This document shows, one piece after another, positions 10,064 to 19,487 of a stretch of DNA of 64,000 nt. Position numbers and translations under genes: made by a program. The stretch comes from Paraflavisolibacter caeni (lineage in GTDB: Bacteria > Bacteroidota > Bacteroidia > Chitinophagales > Chitinophagaceae): NCBI RefSeq assembly GCF_025628885.1, contig NZ_JAOTIF010000001.1, positions 620,001 to 684,000 on the forward strand, given 5' to 3'. The notes beneath the pieces were generated by a model. It did not search any database and was not told the DNA's origin. It saw only the letters and a list, made by a program, of their open reading frames with translations. Numbering within the stretch: position 1 is the stretch's first letter; the number at the start of each line of letters is the position of its first letter.

Positions 10064-13000
10064 ATGAAAATGAAAATTTCGTACCTGCTGCTTTTACTGT
10101 TTGCTTTTGTAACTACCTGGGCTCAGAATGTAACTGTGTCCGGTGATGTAATGAAGCAAAACGGTGAAGCGCTAGCCGGTGCAACTGTCAAAGTAAAAGG
10201 AACAACTACAGCGACAACGACTGACGAAAAAGGCCATTACAGTATTAAGGTGCCTGACCTGAATGTGACCCTTGTGTTTTCTTATGTAGGGAATGCTACA
10301 CAAGAGGTGGCAGTTAATGGGAAAGCAAATGTTACGGTTGTATTGAAAGAACAGGCCTCATCTATGGACGAGGTGGTTGTAATTGGTTACGGTACCACAA
10401 AAAGAAAGAATCTGACTGGAACAGTATCTTCAATGAATGCTGCGCAATTGGAAAAAGTGCCGGTTTCCAGTGCGGCTGAAGCCATTACCGGTAGAATGCC
10501 TGGTGTTTCAGTTACTACTACTGATGGTGCTCCGGGTGCAGAAATCGTTATTCGTGTTCGGGGTGGCGGCTCTGTTACTCAGGACAATTCCCCACTATAC
10601 ATTGTGGATGGTTTCCAGGTAAGTAGTATGAATGATATCTCTCCTAATGACATTGCCAGCATAGACATCTTAAAAGACGCAGCTACTGCTGCGATCTATG
10701 GTGCAAAGGGTGCAAACGGTGTTGTTATCATTACTACTAAGAGCGCAAAAGGAGGTAAAACTTCTATATCTTATAATGGATTTACCCAATTAAGAACGCT
10801 TCCTAAAAAGTTAGATGTACTTTCTCCATATGAATTCACTCTGGCACAGTATGAATATGCAAAAGTGAGAAGTCAATCAGACCTGGATAACTTCACTAAA
10901 TACTTTGGTGTATATGAAGACCTTGAATTGTATAAAAGTCAGAAAGGAACTGACTGGCAAGATAAATTGTTCGGCAAACCTGTAGTTTCCCAGCAACATA
11001 ATCTGAGTGTTACAGGTGGAACTGACAAAACAAAATTGAGCTTCAGTCTTGCAAATAACAAGGATCAAGGTTTGATGCCAGGGTCGGCCTATCAAAGAAC
11101 TTACCTGAACTTTAAATTAAACCATGCTGTTTCAGATGCTTTGAAGTTGGATTTGGGGGCGCGTTTTTCCAATACTGTTGTAGATGGGGCCGGTACTTCT
11201 GGTAGCTCAAGTGTCAGGATTGGTGATGGTATCACAACCCGTCCTGTCAATGGTTTGGCTGATGCCATCAAGATGGACGAAATTGCCGCAGGTTCAGGTG
11301 ATGATGAATATGAGCAGTTTCTGAAAAGCATTATTAATCCAATTGATCTTGCAGCACAAGATTACCGAAGAAGGAATGATAAAGTGTTGAATATGAATGC
11401 TGCCGCAAGCTGGTCAATCATTAAGAATCTTTCTTACCGTTCTGAGTTTGGTTATGATCTGAGCTTCGGCCAGAACAAACGTTATTATGGTCCATTAACC
11501 GGTGAATCTAAGAACGTAGGTGGTAACCTGCCTCTAGGTGAAATTACCAACTCTAACGGAACAAAATACCGTTGGGCCAATACCCTCACTTATCTTTTCA
11601 ACCTTGGAAGCGATCATGACTTCAATGTGATGGTTGGACAGGAAGTTTTAGGCGGTGAAGGATTTTCAGAGTTCAACAGGGCTAAATATTTTGCCGTGAA
11701 CCTGACACCCGAAGTGTTGTTTGCTAATATGGCATTAGGTACACAGGACAGACATTCCACTTCTGTTTACGAAGGTGAAAATATGTTCTCTGTGTTTGGC
11801 CGTATCAACTATACTTATAAAGATAAATACCTGTTGACGCTTACCAACCGTGGTGATGCCTCCAGCAAATTTGCTCCGGGCAACCGCCTGGGTTTATTCC
11901 CTGCTGCAGCTTTGGCCTGGCGTGCATCTAAAGAGAATTTCCTGCAAGACGTTGAATTTATCAACGATCTTAAATTCAGGGTTAGCTATGGAACGGCTGG
12001 TAATAACCGCATTCCTAATAACGCCTGGAGACAAATATGGACACCATCCGACAATAGAACATATGGTTGGGGTGATATTTCCAATACTTACTGGACACCA
12101 GCTAGTAGTACTCTTCCGAATCCCAATATTAAATGGGAAACTACCATTACCCGGAACACTGGTGCTGACTTCAGCCTGTTCAAAAACCGTATCAGTGGTT
12201 CTTTAGATCTTTACTGGAATACTACTAAGGATCTGTTGGTTCAACAAACCATTCCTGATTATACAGGCTATTCTTCTCAATTGACAAATATTGGTCAAAC
12301 CTCAAACAGAGGTATTGAATTGGCACTGAATGGTATATTGGTCAATAAAAAAGACCTTCAAATCACTGCTTCTTTCAACGCAGGTATGAACCGTTCAAGG
12401 ATTGACCAGCTGGATGGAGTGAACCAAAAATGGTATCAATCTGGTTGGGCAGGTACGGATTTGAAGTCTTCAGATGACTACATGTTAGAAGTTGGTAAAT
12501 CAGTTGGTTTGATTTATGGTTTTGTTACTGATGGAATGTATACTTCAGATGACTTCACTTCTTATAATGCGGCAACAAAGACTTATGTTTTAAACGATAA
12601 AGTTGCCAATGTAGGTTCTTTAATGGGTGGTTTGAGTGTAAGACCTGGTTTGCTGAAGTTAAAGGACCTGAATGGAGATGGCTTGATCACTGCAGATAAA
12701 GATCGTACCGTGATTGGTAATGCATTGCCTAAAGCTCAGGGTGGTTTCAACCTGAGTGGTACTTATAAAGGATTTGATGCAGGTTTGTTCTTCAACTGGG
12801 TGTATGGCAATGATATTTACAATACAGGCAAGATCTCCTTTAACATGCTGTACAGAACTACCTATGGTAACATGCTGAACACAATGAATTATAACGATCG
12901 TTATAAGTACATTGATGCAAACGGTAATCTGGTAACAGACCTCGCGGAATTGGCAGAATTGAATAAGAATGCGAAGATCTGGACTCCATTTTCAATGGGT

Positions 13001-13294
13001 ACAGCTTCTCCTGTAGTACACTCTTGGGCTATAGAGGATGGTTCTTTCATTCGCCTGAACAACGTGACTTTTGGTTATTCATTACCAAAGAGCGTGATCT
13101 CAAAAGTTAGATTGTCTAAACTCAGGGCTTATGCAACTGTTTATAATGCATTGTTGTTCACTAAATACAGTGGTTTTGATCCTGAGGTGAGCGCAACAAG
13201 AAGCAGTTCTTATTCCCAGTTGACACCTGGTGTTGACTATTCTGCTTATCCTAAGTCCAGGACATACACTTTTGGTTTAAACGTTACTTTCTAA
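10064..13294 (+). CDS. SusC-like TonB-dependent outer-membrane transporter (no STN domain)
   Basis: The protein has 1076 residues. A signal peptide (MKMKISYLLLLLFAFVTTWAQ) leads straight into the carboxypeptidase-regulatory-like domain (VTVSGDVMKQNGEALAGATV) and the TonB-box-like MDEVVVIGYGTTKRKNLTG. It lacks the STN domain of the first SusC. The plug shows SPLYIVDGFQV and ANGVVIITTKSAKGG, and the barrel ends TYTFGLNVTF. The ATG at 10064 (MKMKISY) starts the signal peptide; a second Met two codons on is equally possible. It begins a SusC-SusD-SusE-like-PL1 series that runs to 18307, which points to pectin oligosaccharides as the cargo (inference from context). Confidence 0.94.
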   Translation: MKMKISYLLLLLFAFVTTWAQNVTVSGDVMKQNGEALAGATVKVKGTTTATTTDEKGHYSIKVPDLNVTLVFSYVGNATQEVAVNGKANVTVVLKEQASSMDEVVVIGYGTTKRKNLTGTVSSMNAAQLEKVPVSSAAEAITGRMPGVSVTTTDGAPGAEIVIRVRGGGSVTQDNSPLYIVDGFQVSSMNDISPNDIASIDILKDAATAAIYGAKGANGVVIITTKSAKGGKTSISYNGFTQLRTLPKKLDVLSPYEFTLAQYEYAKVRSQSDLDNFTKYFGVYEDLELYKSQKGTDWQDKLFGKPVVSQQHNLSVTGGTDKTKLSFSLANNKDQGLMPGSAYQRTYLNFKLNHAVSDALKLDLGARFSNTVVDGAGTSGSSSVRIGDGITTRPVNGLADAIKMDEIAAGSGDDEYEQFLKSIINPIDLAAQDYRRRNDKVLNMNAAASWSIIKNLSYRSEFGYDLSFGQNKRYYGPLTGESKNVGGNLPLGEITNSNGTKYRWANTLTYLFNLGSDHDFNVMVGQEVLGGEGFSEFNRAKYFAVNLTPEVLFANMALGTQDRHSTSVYEGENMFSVFGRINYTYKDKYLLTLTNRGDASSKFAPGNRLGLFPAAALAWRASKENFLQDVEFINDLKFRVSYGTAGNNRIPNNAWRQIWTPSDNRTYGWGDISNTYWTPASSTLPNPNIKWETTITRNTGADFSLFKNRISGSLDLYWNTTKDLLVQQTIPDYTGYSSQLTNIGQTSNRGIELALNGILVNKKDLQITASFNAGMNRSRIDQLDGVNQKWYQSGWAGTDLKSSDDYMLEVGKSVGLIYGFVTDGMYTSDDFTSYNAATKTYVLNDKVANVGSLMGGLSVRPGLLKLKDLNGDGLITADKDRTVIGNALPKAQGGFNLSGTYKGFDAGLFFNWVYGNDIYNTGKISFNMLYRTTYGNMLNTMNYNDRYKYIDANGNLVTDLAELAELNKNAKIWTPFSMGTASPVVHSWAIEDGSFIRLNNVTFGYSLPKSVISKVRLSKLRAYATVYNALLFTKYSGFDPEVSATRSSSYSQLTPGVDYSAYPKSRTYTFGLNVTF

Positions 13295-13328
13295 GCGAAA
13301 ATCAATTTCAACAAACAATTCATTTAAG

Positions 13329-15152
13329 ATGAAACGAATCATATTTTTTAGTCTAACAATAGGTTCCCTGCTTTTTGCTTCGTGCAAAAAGTACCTGGAT
13401 ACAACTTCTGAATCTGAATTTACTTCAGACTATGTATTTGGGAATGAAACAGATGCCAAGAAGGCTGTGCTGAGCGTATATGCACTGTTTAACCAGGATG
13501 CATTTACTTCCCGTGTTTCTAACATCTTTACCGGAAATACCGACATTGAAGGTGGAGGTGTAGGTGCTTCTCCGGATAACTCCCGCCGTGATATTTGGTC
13601 GTTTGAGGCAACTGATGCCAATGCCGATTTACGTACAGTGTGGAATAATGCGTACAAGGCTATTAACCTGGCCAATGAATGTGTCGAAGGCATTGATAAA
13701 AGCGCTATCAAGGATAATAAAGAGATGAAGCAGTTAAAAGGCGAAGCCCTCACGCTGCGTGCATATTGGTATTACCTGCTGATGAATCATTGGGGAGACG
13801 TTCCGTTTAAAACGACCCCAACAAGGGCTGGTGATAACTTCTATTTGCCAAGAGCAGGCCGGGATTCGATCCTCTCTACATTGATTGATGATCTGATAGC
13901 AATTGAACCTGAAATGTATTGGGCTGACCAATTGGATTATGGTATTGAGCGCATCAACAGGGAATTTGTAATTGGAATGATCTCACGTCTTTCTTTGATG
14001 CGTGGTGGTTACTGGCTGTATCCTGACATGCAAATGCGCAGAAAGGATGACTATCGTAAATACTATGAGGTCGCGAATACCTATGCTAAGAAGCTGGTTA
14101 GTTTGAAGCCTCGCGATCTTGGCGATTATAAGACTGTATTTATGAATGAAAATAAATACATCAAGCCTGTTAATTCTGATATACTTTATGAAGTGGCTTT
14201 TCAACCTGGTTTTGGAGATGTAGCCTGGTGTAATGGTATAAGAGTGGATGCTGGTACGCACCCTTATGGCTCTGGCTCAAACTACTTGGGTTTCCCTCCA
14301 ACCTATTATCATTCATTTGATACATTGGACAAACGGTTGGATGTAACCTGCTCAATTATATATTATGATAAAGACCTGAAACAAACTCCTACCGGAGCAA
14401 CTTCAATTGCTCCTGGTAAATGGAACAGGATGATGGTGCCTGTAGCATTAGGTTCTGCTTCAGCAAAAGGTACTGGTATCAATTGGCCCCTGATGCGTTA
14501 TGCAGATGTGTTGCTCATGTTGGCGGAATCAGAAAATGAACTGAATGGCCCAACAGCTGCTGCTCAGGACGCCCTGAAAAAGGTACGTCAACGCGCCTTT
14601 TCTCAATCTGCCTGGGCTGAAAAGGTGGATAGCTATGTAGCTTCTTTATCAGGCAGCAAAGACGCATTTTTTGATGCGATTGTTAACGAACGTGCATGGG
14701 AATTTGGTGGCGAATGTATCCGTAAATACGATTTAGAGCGTTGGAACCTTTTTGGTAAAAAAGTAGCTGAGACCAGGAATGCACTTACTAAAATGGGAGA
14801 AGATGCTGTTGCTGGAACTGGTACTTATGCAAATCTCCCCGATTATATGTACTATAAGAAGAACGCTGATGGTTCTGTTACCTGGTTGAACAAGTTCACA
14901 AAAGCAACGAACGTTCCAGTAATAGATGTGCCTAATAAAGGTGATAACCCGGATGGCTATTACAAGGTAAGTTGGTTGGTTTCAATGCGCAATACGACAA
15001 CGAATGCACCTGCGGACTATGTTTTAAGACAGTGGAGAGGATATGCTGATAATACCGGTAGTGTTCCTGTACGATACATCCTGCCTGTTCACTCTTCTGT
15101 AGTTACAAGCAGCCTTGGTTCGGTTACAAATGCCGGGCAATACGGTTATTAA
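13329..15152 (+). CDS. SusD-like surface glycan-binding lipoprotein
   Basis: The protein has 607 residues. The lipoprotein signal ends LLFASCKKYLDTTSESEF (Cys about residue 19). Family segments are present: GEALTLRAYWYYLLMNHWGDVPF, WPLMRYADVLLMLAESENEL and EFGGECIRKYDLERWNLFG. It starts 34 bases after the SusC stop and pairs with that transporter as the glycan-binding lid. It resembles the first SusD only at family level, so the two pairs probably recognise different oligosaccharides or lengths. Confidence 0.94.
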   Translation: MKRIIFFSLTIGSLLFASCKKYLDTTSESEFTSDYVFGNETDAKKAVLSVYALFNQDAFTSRVSNIFTGNTDIEGGGVGASPDNSRRDIWSFEATDANADLRTVWNNAYKAINLANECVEGIDKSAIKDNKEMKQLKGEALTLRAYWYYLLMNHWGDVPFKTTPTRAGDNFYLPRAGRDSILSTLIDDLIAIEPEMYWADQLDYGIERINREFVIGMISRLSLMRGGYWLYPDMQMRRKDDYRKYYEVANTYAKKLVSLKPRDLGDYKTVFMNENKYIKPVNSDILYEVAFQPGFGDVAWCNGIRVDAGTHPYGSGSNYLGFPPTYYHSFDTLDKRLDVTCSIIYYDKDLKQTPTGATSIAPGKWNRMMVPVALGSASAKGTGINWPLMRYADVLLMLAESENELNGPTAAAQDALKKVRQRAFSQSAWAEKVDSYVASLSGSKDAFFDAIVNERAWEFGGECIRKYDLERWNLFGKKVAETRNALTKMGEDAVAGTGTYANLPDYMYYKKNADGSVTWLNKFTKATNVPVIDVPNKGDNPDGYYKVSWLVSMRNTTTNAPADYVLRQWRGYADNTGSVPVRYILPVHSSVVTSSLGSVTNAGQYGY

Positions 15153-15193
15153 TCAATTTAAAAAACATCTTAGTGAGAATTAACTATATAACG

Positions 15194-16765
15194 ATGAGAA
15201 ATTTAATTCTGGGGTTTGGGGCTGTGCTTATGGCCCTGGCCTCTTGCCAAAAAGAAGATTTACCAGAGGCGACAAGACTTTTCAGGCCTGTGGCAAAAGA
15301 AGGTTTAGTATCAGAAGCTAACTGGGTATCTGCTTCATGGCAGAAGATCACCGGTGCGTCTTCTTACACTGTTCAAATCAGCCGTGATACTTTCCGTACA
15401 ATTGATGCAACCATAAACATTGATACGAGCTATGCGGTTTTTCAGGATTTGAAATGGAACCAGTTGTACCAAGTACAGGTGAAGGCCAATGCTCAGGATA
15501 CCGTGAAAAATTCTAAATACTCCAATTTGGGAGGTATTAAGACACCTAAGTTCCCAACTATCCTGGCAACACCTACTGTGAATGATGTAAGTGATGAGGC
15601 AATCAAAGTGAGCTGGACAAACAGTGGTGCAACTGTTACATCAATAAAAGTGCTGAAAGGATCTGACAGTTCACTGGTTAAGGAAGTAACATTAACAAGT
15701 ACAGATGTTTCTAATAAATATAAAATCATCAATGGATTAGCTGGTTCTTCCCAATACATTGTGTATTTATATAGCGGTACAACTGTTCGTGGTTGGGACA
15801 ACTATACTACTAAAGCTCCATTATCTGGTACTTTGGTTGATTTAAGGAGTATAGCTGACAGGCCTTCCGTATTGGCCGATACATTGCCACTGATACCAAA
15901 TGGCAGCACGGTTATCTTGAAAAGAGGTTATACTTACAATATTGCTACGGGTTTGAGTCTTGATAAATCAGTGACTATTCTGAGTGGTTCAGATCTATTG
16001 GTAACAGAACCTGCAACTATTTATTTCACAGGTAACTTTAACCTGGTAGCTGGAAGTAACATTGATTATATAGACTTTAAGAATGTGAAACTGGTAGGTA
16101 GTGATTATACTGGTAAATATGTAGTGAATGCCAACGCTGCTGCAAATGTAGGCAGGCTCAGCTTTGAATCTTGTGTAGCAAGAGTATTCAGAGGGATGGT
16201 GCGTTTGCAGACAGCTGCAGTTAACATCACCAATTTCACCATTAATGATTGCGTAATTGATAGCGTAGGTAACTATGGTGTAGTGAATGTAGATGTGGCT
16301 TTAAGCAAGATCGAAAACATCACAATCAAGAACAGTACTATTTTTAAGACTGAAAAAGTAATTACCAGCAAACAAAATTCAACCACGGTAACTGTTGAAA
16401 ATTGTACTATAAATGAAGCACCATTGGGTGGAAACTATTTTATAGATTACAGCACTTCTGGTACCAATAATGTCAGCGGCGGAATTAAGATTGCAGGCTG
16501 CATATTTGGAATTGGTAAAGGAACTACCGCAACTCCACCTGTAACAGCATTTAGAGGGGCTAGATTTGGTGCATCTACAAATATTGATGTAAGTGGAAGC
16601 TATAAGACAACTGATGTTGTATTTACATCTAATGATTTGCCAAACTTAATTGCTTATACTAAATCTTATACTGAGTTGTGGCAAGGTCCGGCTACCGGCG
16701 ACTTTAAAATCAAGGACAATACCTTTGCAGGTAAGGCAACTGCTGGTGATCCAAGATGGAGATAA
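15194..16765 (+). CDS. SusE-position lipoprotein with FnIII-like repeats and beta-helix (DUF4957/DUF5123 type)
   Basis: The protein has 523 residues from the ATG at 15194, which gives MRNLILGFGAVLMALASC, a clean lipoprotein signal; a GTG 21 bases upstream would only add seven unconvincing residues. Two fibronectin-III-like modules follow (about residues 40-115 and 120-210; ANWVSASWQKITGASSYTVQIS, KVSWTNSGATVTSIKVLKG). The C-terminal half has the repeating short strands of a right-handed parallel beta-helix (IDYIDFKNVKLVG, VNITNFTINDCVID, IENITIKNSTIF, TTVTVENCTIN) and ends FKIKDNTFAGKATAGDPRWR. Proteins of this type sit beside SusC/D in pectin loci and are thought to bind, or possibly cleave, pectate at the surface; no catalytic set is evident, so binding is favoured. 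Confidence 0.82.
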   Translation: MRNLILGFGAVLMALASCQKEDLPEATRLFRPVAKEGLVSEANWVSASWQKITGASSYTVQISRDTFRTIDATINIDTSYAVFQDLKWNQLYQVQVKANAQDTVKNSKYSNLGGIKTPKFPTILATPTVNDVSDEAIKVSWTNSGATVTSIKVLKGSDSSLVKEVTLTSTDVSNKYKIINGLAGSSQYIVYLYSGTTVRGWDNYTTKAPLSGTLVDLRSIADRPSVLADTLPLIPNGSTVILKRGYTYNIATGLSLDKSVTILSGSDLLVTEPATIYFTGNFNLVAGSNIDYIDFKNVKLVGSDYTGKYVVNANAAANVGRLSFESCVARVFRGMVRLQTAAVNITNFTINDCVIDSVGNYGVVNVDVALSKIENITIKNSTIFKTEKVITSKQNSTTVTVENCTINEAPLGGNYFIDYSTSGTNNVSGGIKIAGCIFGIGKGTTATPPVTAFRGARFGASTNIDVSGSYKTTDVVFTSNDLPNLIAYTKSYTELWQGPATGDFKIKDNTFAGKATAGDPRWR

Positions 16766-16790
16766 TATTTTTTTTGATAGTTAATTAAGG

Positions 16791-16824
16791 TTAAGGCTGC
16801 ATTATTTGCAGCCTTAATTGTTTC
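16791..16824 (+). terminator. Hairpin between SusE-like gene and pectate lyase
   Basis: An 11-bp stem (arms 16791-16801 TTAAGGCTGCA and 16807-16817) with a TTATT loop is followed by the weak tract TTGTTTC. It lies in the 78-base gap before the PL1 gene and probably acts as a partial terminator, lowering enzyme expression relative to the SusCDE genes. Confidence 0.6.
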
Positions 16825-16843
16825 AACCTATTTATTTTTAGAC

Positions 16844-18307
16844 ATGCTCAATAAATTCATTCTTTCTATTTTTTCTGCTGCATTGTTGCTGCAGGCTTGT
16901 GCACAAACCAGGAAAGCGCAAGTGGTTTCAAGCAAACAATTTGATGCCAATCAGCAGGTGAATGTTACCAATGGTCAAGCCCTTGCTTTTCCTGGCGCTG
17001 AAGGCTGGGGAAAATATACTTCCGGGGGACGGGGTGGTAAAGTGATGGTCGTTACAAATCTAAATGATGACGGTCCAGGCAGCTTTCGTAATGCTGTTTT
17101 GGCAAAGGGACCTCGAATTGTTGTTTTTGCCGTTTCAGGAACTATTCACCTTGAGTGGCCATTGTCTATCAAATCTGATATTACCATAGCAGGGCAGACG
17201 GCTCCTGGTGATGGTATTTGCCTTGCTGATTACCCAGTGCAATTGGGTGGTGATAACATCATTGTTCGCTATATGCGGTTTCGTATGGGTGACAGGTATC
17301 AGAATAAGGGCAAGATCGATGGAGCTGGAGGTGATGATGCTTTCGGTGGTACCAGACGCAATAAGATCATCATTGACCACTGCACAATGAGTTGGAGTAC
17401 AGATGAAGTTTGTTCTGTTTATGCAGGAGACAGTACCACTTTGCAATGGAACTTATTATCTGAGCCTCTGAACTATTCCTATCATTTTGAAACAGGGGAT
17501 ACTGATTTCGAGCATCATGGCTACGGTGGCATATGGGGCGGCAAGCATGCATCCCTCCATCACAACCTATTTGCTCACTGTAACAGCAGGACACCACGCT
17601 TTGATGGTATCAGGAACAGTCCTATAGAAAATGCTGATTTCAGGAACAATGTAATCTATGATTGGGGTGTTAATAATGTGTATGCTGGTGAAGGTGGTAA
17701 TTACAACATTGTGAACAATTATTACAAGTATGGCCCTTCTACCAATGAAAAGGTAAAGAACAGAGTAGTCAATCCTTATAAGAAAGAGCCAAAGATTCCA
17801 TTTGGGAAGTTTTTCCTTGCTGGTAATTATATTGATGGTGCACCAGAAGTTACTACCAATAACTGGTTGGGAGTTATTATGGAAGATGGAACCAAGGCAG
17901 ATGCTGATCAAGCAAAAGTGAATACGCCTTTTTCTTCAGTCGCTATAACTATGCAAAGCCCTCAGGGAGCTTATGAGGCTGTTTTGAAGAGTGCCGGAGC
18001 TTCCTATCGCAGGGATACTTTAGATCAAAGGATCATCAAAGATGTTCGGAACAGGACAGGTCGTTTTATTGATGTGCAAGGAGGTTTTCCTCATGGTACT
18101 GATTATAGTATATCTTCGAAAGCCTGGCCAGTGTTGCAATCTTTGCCTGCTCCAAAAGATAGTGATGCTGATGGTATGCCTGATGAATGGGAACAGAAGA
18201 ATGGCTTGAATGCAAATGATGCGACAGATGCCAGTGGAAATAAGCTACATCAATTTTATACAAATGTGGAAGTGTATATCAACAGCTTGACCTCAAAAGG
18301 GAAATAA
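16844..18307 (+). CDS. Polysaccharide lyase family 1 pectate lyase, lipoprotein
   Basis: The protein has 487 residues. A lipoprotein signal (ALLLQACAQT) puts it in the outer membrane, likely at the surface. The catalytic beta-helix begins FPGAEGWGKYTSGGRGG and shows the PL1 Ca-binding and substrate groove segments: ARIVVF-like core (PRIVVFAVSGTI), DDAFGG, DHCTMSWSTDE, LHHNLFAHCNSRTPRFDG (R249 or R252 as the catalytic Arg) and NNVIYDWGVNNVYAGEGG. The C-terminus ends with an acidic SDADGMPDEWEQKNGLN segment, a thrombospondin-type-3/dockerin-like calcium loop often fused to Bacteroidota PL1 enzymes. Family members cleave homogalacturonan by beta-elimination, which defines the likely substrate of the preceding SusC/D set. 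Confidence 0.92.
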   Translation: MLNKFILSIFSAALLLQACAQTRKAQVVSSKQFDANQQVNVTNGQALAFPGAEGWGKYTSGGRGGKVMVVTNLNDDGPGSFRNAVLAKGPRIVVFAVSGTIHLEWPLSIKSDITIAGQTAPGDGICLADYPVQLGGDNIIVRYMRFRMGDRYQNKGKIDGAGGDDAFGGTRRNKIIIDHCTMSWSTDEVCSVYAGDSTTLQWNLLSEPLNYSYHFETGDTDFEHHGYGGIWGGKHASLHHNLFAHCNSRTPRFDGIRNSPIENADFRNNVIYDWGVNNVYAGEGGNYNIVNNYYKYGPSTNEKVKNRVVNPYKKEPKIPFGKFFLAGNYIDGAPEVTTNNWLGVIMEDGTKADADQAKVNTPFSSVAITMQSPQGAYEAVLKSAGASYRRDTLDQRIIKDVRNRTGRFIDVQGGFPHGTDYSISSKAWPVLQSLPAPKDSDADGMPDEWEQKNGLNANDATDASGNKLHQFYTNVEVYINSLTSKGK

Positions 18308-18319
18308 ATGATCAATAAA

Positions 18320-18377
18320 CTTAAATTAAAAAAGGTTGAAGTATCATTGTAATACCTTCAACCTTTTTTAATTTAAG
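18320..18377. terminator. Bidirectional terminator between pectate lyase and YceI genes
   Basis: A 22-bp perfect stem (arms 18320-18341 and 18356-18377, core GGTTGAAG/CTTCAACC flanked by A6/T6) with a 14-base loop. The A and T tracts on both sides fit termination of both convergent genes. Confidence 0.9.
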
Positions 18378-18396
18378 TCCTCTGAAGAAGTATTGA

Positions 18397-18951
18397 TTAG
18401 TTCAGAGGATCCAGTTTAGTATCGACGGTTATTTTAACAGTTTTTGCAACTTTATCTTTTACAAGAGAAGGGATCTTAATGTTATAATCTGCAACCTGAA
18501 CATTGAAGGTGGCAGCAGCCTTTACTCCATCGCCGTCTACTTTAATTGTGCCGGGCGTTTGTACTTCCTTGGTAACACCACGGATCGTTAGTGCGCCTTT
18601 CACCTGTATAGGATAGGTACCTGGCTTTTGATAATTTACGGCTGCATTGTTGACGACCTGTCCCTTGAATTCGGACTTTGGAAATTTGTCGCTTTCCATA
18701 TAGTCTTCGTTGAAATGCTGCTGCATTTCTTCGTTTTCAAATTCAAAGCCTTTTATTAAGGCAGAAAACTGTAGCGTCCCGTTTTTAGTATCGAGAACTG
18801 CTACGGCCGATTTGTGTTTGGCTTCAATGTCTTCCAGGGGGGCAACTGAGTAAAAGTTGATTTTCCCGCTTTTGGTGAAAAATTTATCCTGTGCCTGAGC
18901 AAAAACTGTCATTAAGATAAAGCTGATTGCCAAAAACAATTTGTTTCTCAT
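18397..18951 (-). CDS. YceI-family periplasmic protein
   Basis: The protein has 184 residues from the ATG at 18951 (signal peptide MRNKLFLAISFILMTVFAQA). A TTG further upstream would overlap the preceding gene and add a charged stretch before the signal, so it is rejected. The body has the YceI lipocalin-like pattern: KSGKINFYSVAPLEDIEAKH, the KFPKSEFKG motif, and KGALTIRGVTKEVQTPG. YceI proteins bind isoprenoid or amide lipids in a beta-barrel; their role in this phylum is unsettled. It starts 5 bases after the OB-fold gene, so the two form an operon. Confidence 0.88.
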   Translation of the reverse strand: MRNKLFLAISFILMTVFAQAQDKFFTKSGKINFYSVAPLEDIEAKHKSAVAVLDTKNGTLQFSALIKGFEFENEEMQQHFNEDYMESDKFPKSEFKGQVVNNAAVNYQKPGTYPIQVKGALTIRGVTKEVQTPGTIKVDGDGVKAAATFNVQVADYNIKIPSLVKDKVAKTVKITVDTKLDPLN

Positions 18952-18956
18952 TTTAT

Positions 18957-19397
18957 TTATTTTTTGCCCGTTACGACGATGCAACGGTTAAGGATTACAT
19001 CTGAGCCTAAGAGTTCTTCGGACATAAAGCCGGTGCAGGCACCTTTAACAGTTATTGAATTTCCTTCCTGTATATTCGCTGCCTCTTGTACATAAGTTGT
19101 ATCCATGCTACACCTGACAGAAGACATTGCTCCACTTTCACCCAAGGAAACAGTGGCAGATCCCTCTTCTTTTTCAACTGATTTTACATTGCCAGTTACT
19201 TCCATCACCTTTCCCAAATATTGTTTGTTAGCAGCAGCTGAATCTTTTTCAAATGCTGCAATCAATTCTTTTGCATTGATCTTTACGTCTGTTTTTACTT
19301 CTGTCAGAGACTTTACTTTTCCTGTATAAGCTCTATAGGCATACCAGCCTACTGCAAGTATAATAATTACCAGTAAAATGAGAACGATCCGTTTCAT
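18957..19397 (-). CDS. OB-fold (tRNA_anti-like) membrane-anchored protein
   Basis: The protein has 146 residues. An N-terminal membrane helix (MKRIVLILLVIIILAVGWYAY) is followed by an exported domain with an OB-fold pattern: INAKELIAAFEKDSAAANKQ, YLGKVMEVTGNVKSV, then GNSITVKGACTGFM and DVILNRCIVV. This is the arrangement of the tRNA_anti-like family common in Bacteroidota. Function is unknown. Two Cys (in VRCSMD and NRC) could pair with the one in GACTG or bind a ligand. It is directly upstream of YceI, a pairing I believe recurs in this phylum. Confidence 0.8.
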   Translation of the reverse strand: MKRIVLILLVIIILAVGWYAYRAYTGKVKSLTEVKTDVKINAKELIAAFEKDSAAANKQYLGKVMEVTGNVKSVEKEEGSATVSLGESGAMSSVRCSMDTTYVQEAANIQEGNSITVKGACTGFMSEELLGSDVILNRCIVVTGKK

Positions 19398-19487
19398 AAT
19401 TTAAATTTAAAATGTAAAATAGGTAATACCAGATGGCTAATGGAGTGCAGTTATATGAGAAACGTGAAATTGGAGCTCTTGGTTGTC

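Noticed and set aside
18952-18984. TTG-started extension of the YceI gene
   Set aside because: It overlaps the upstream gene and puts charged residues before the signal peptide.
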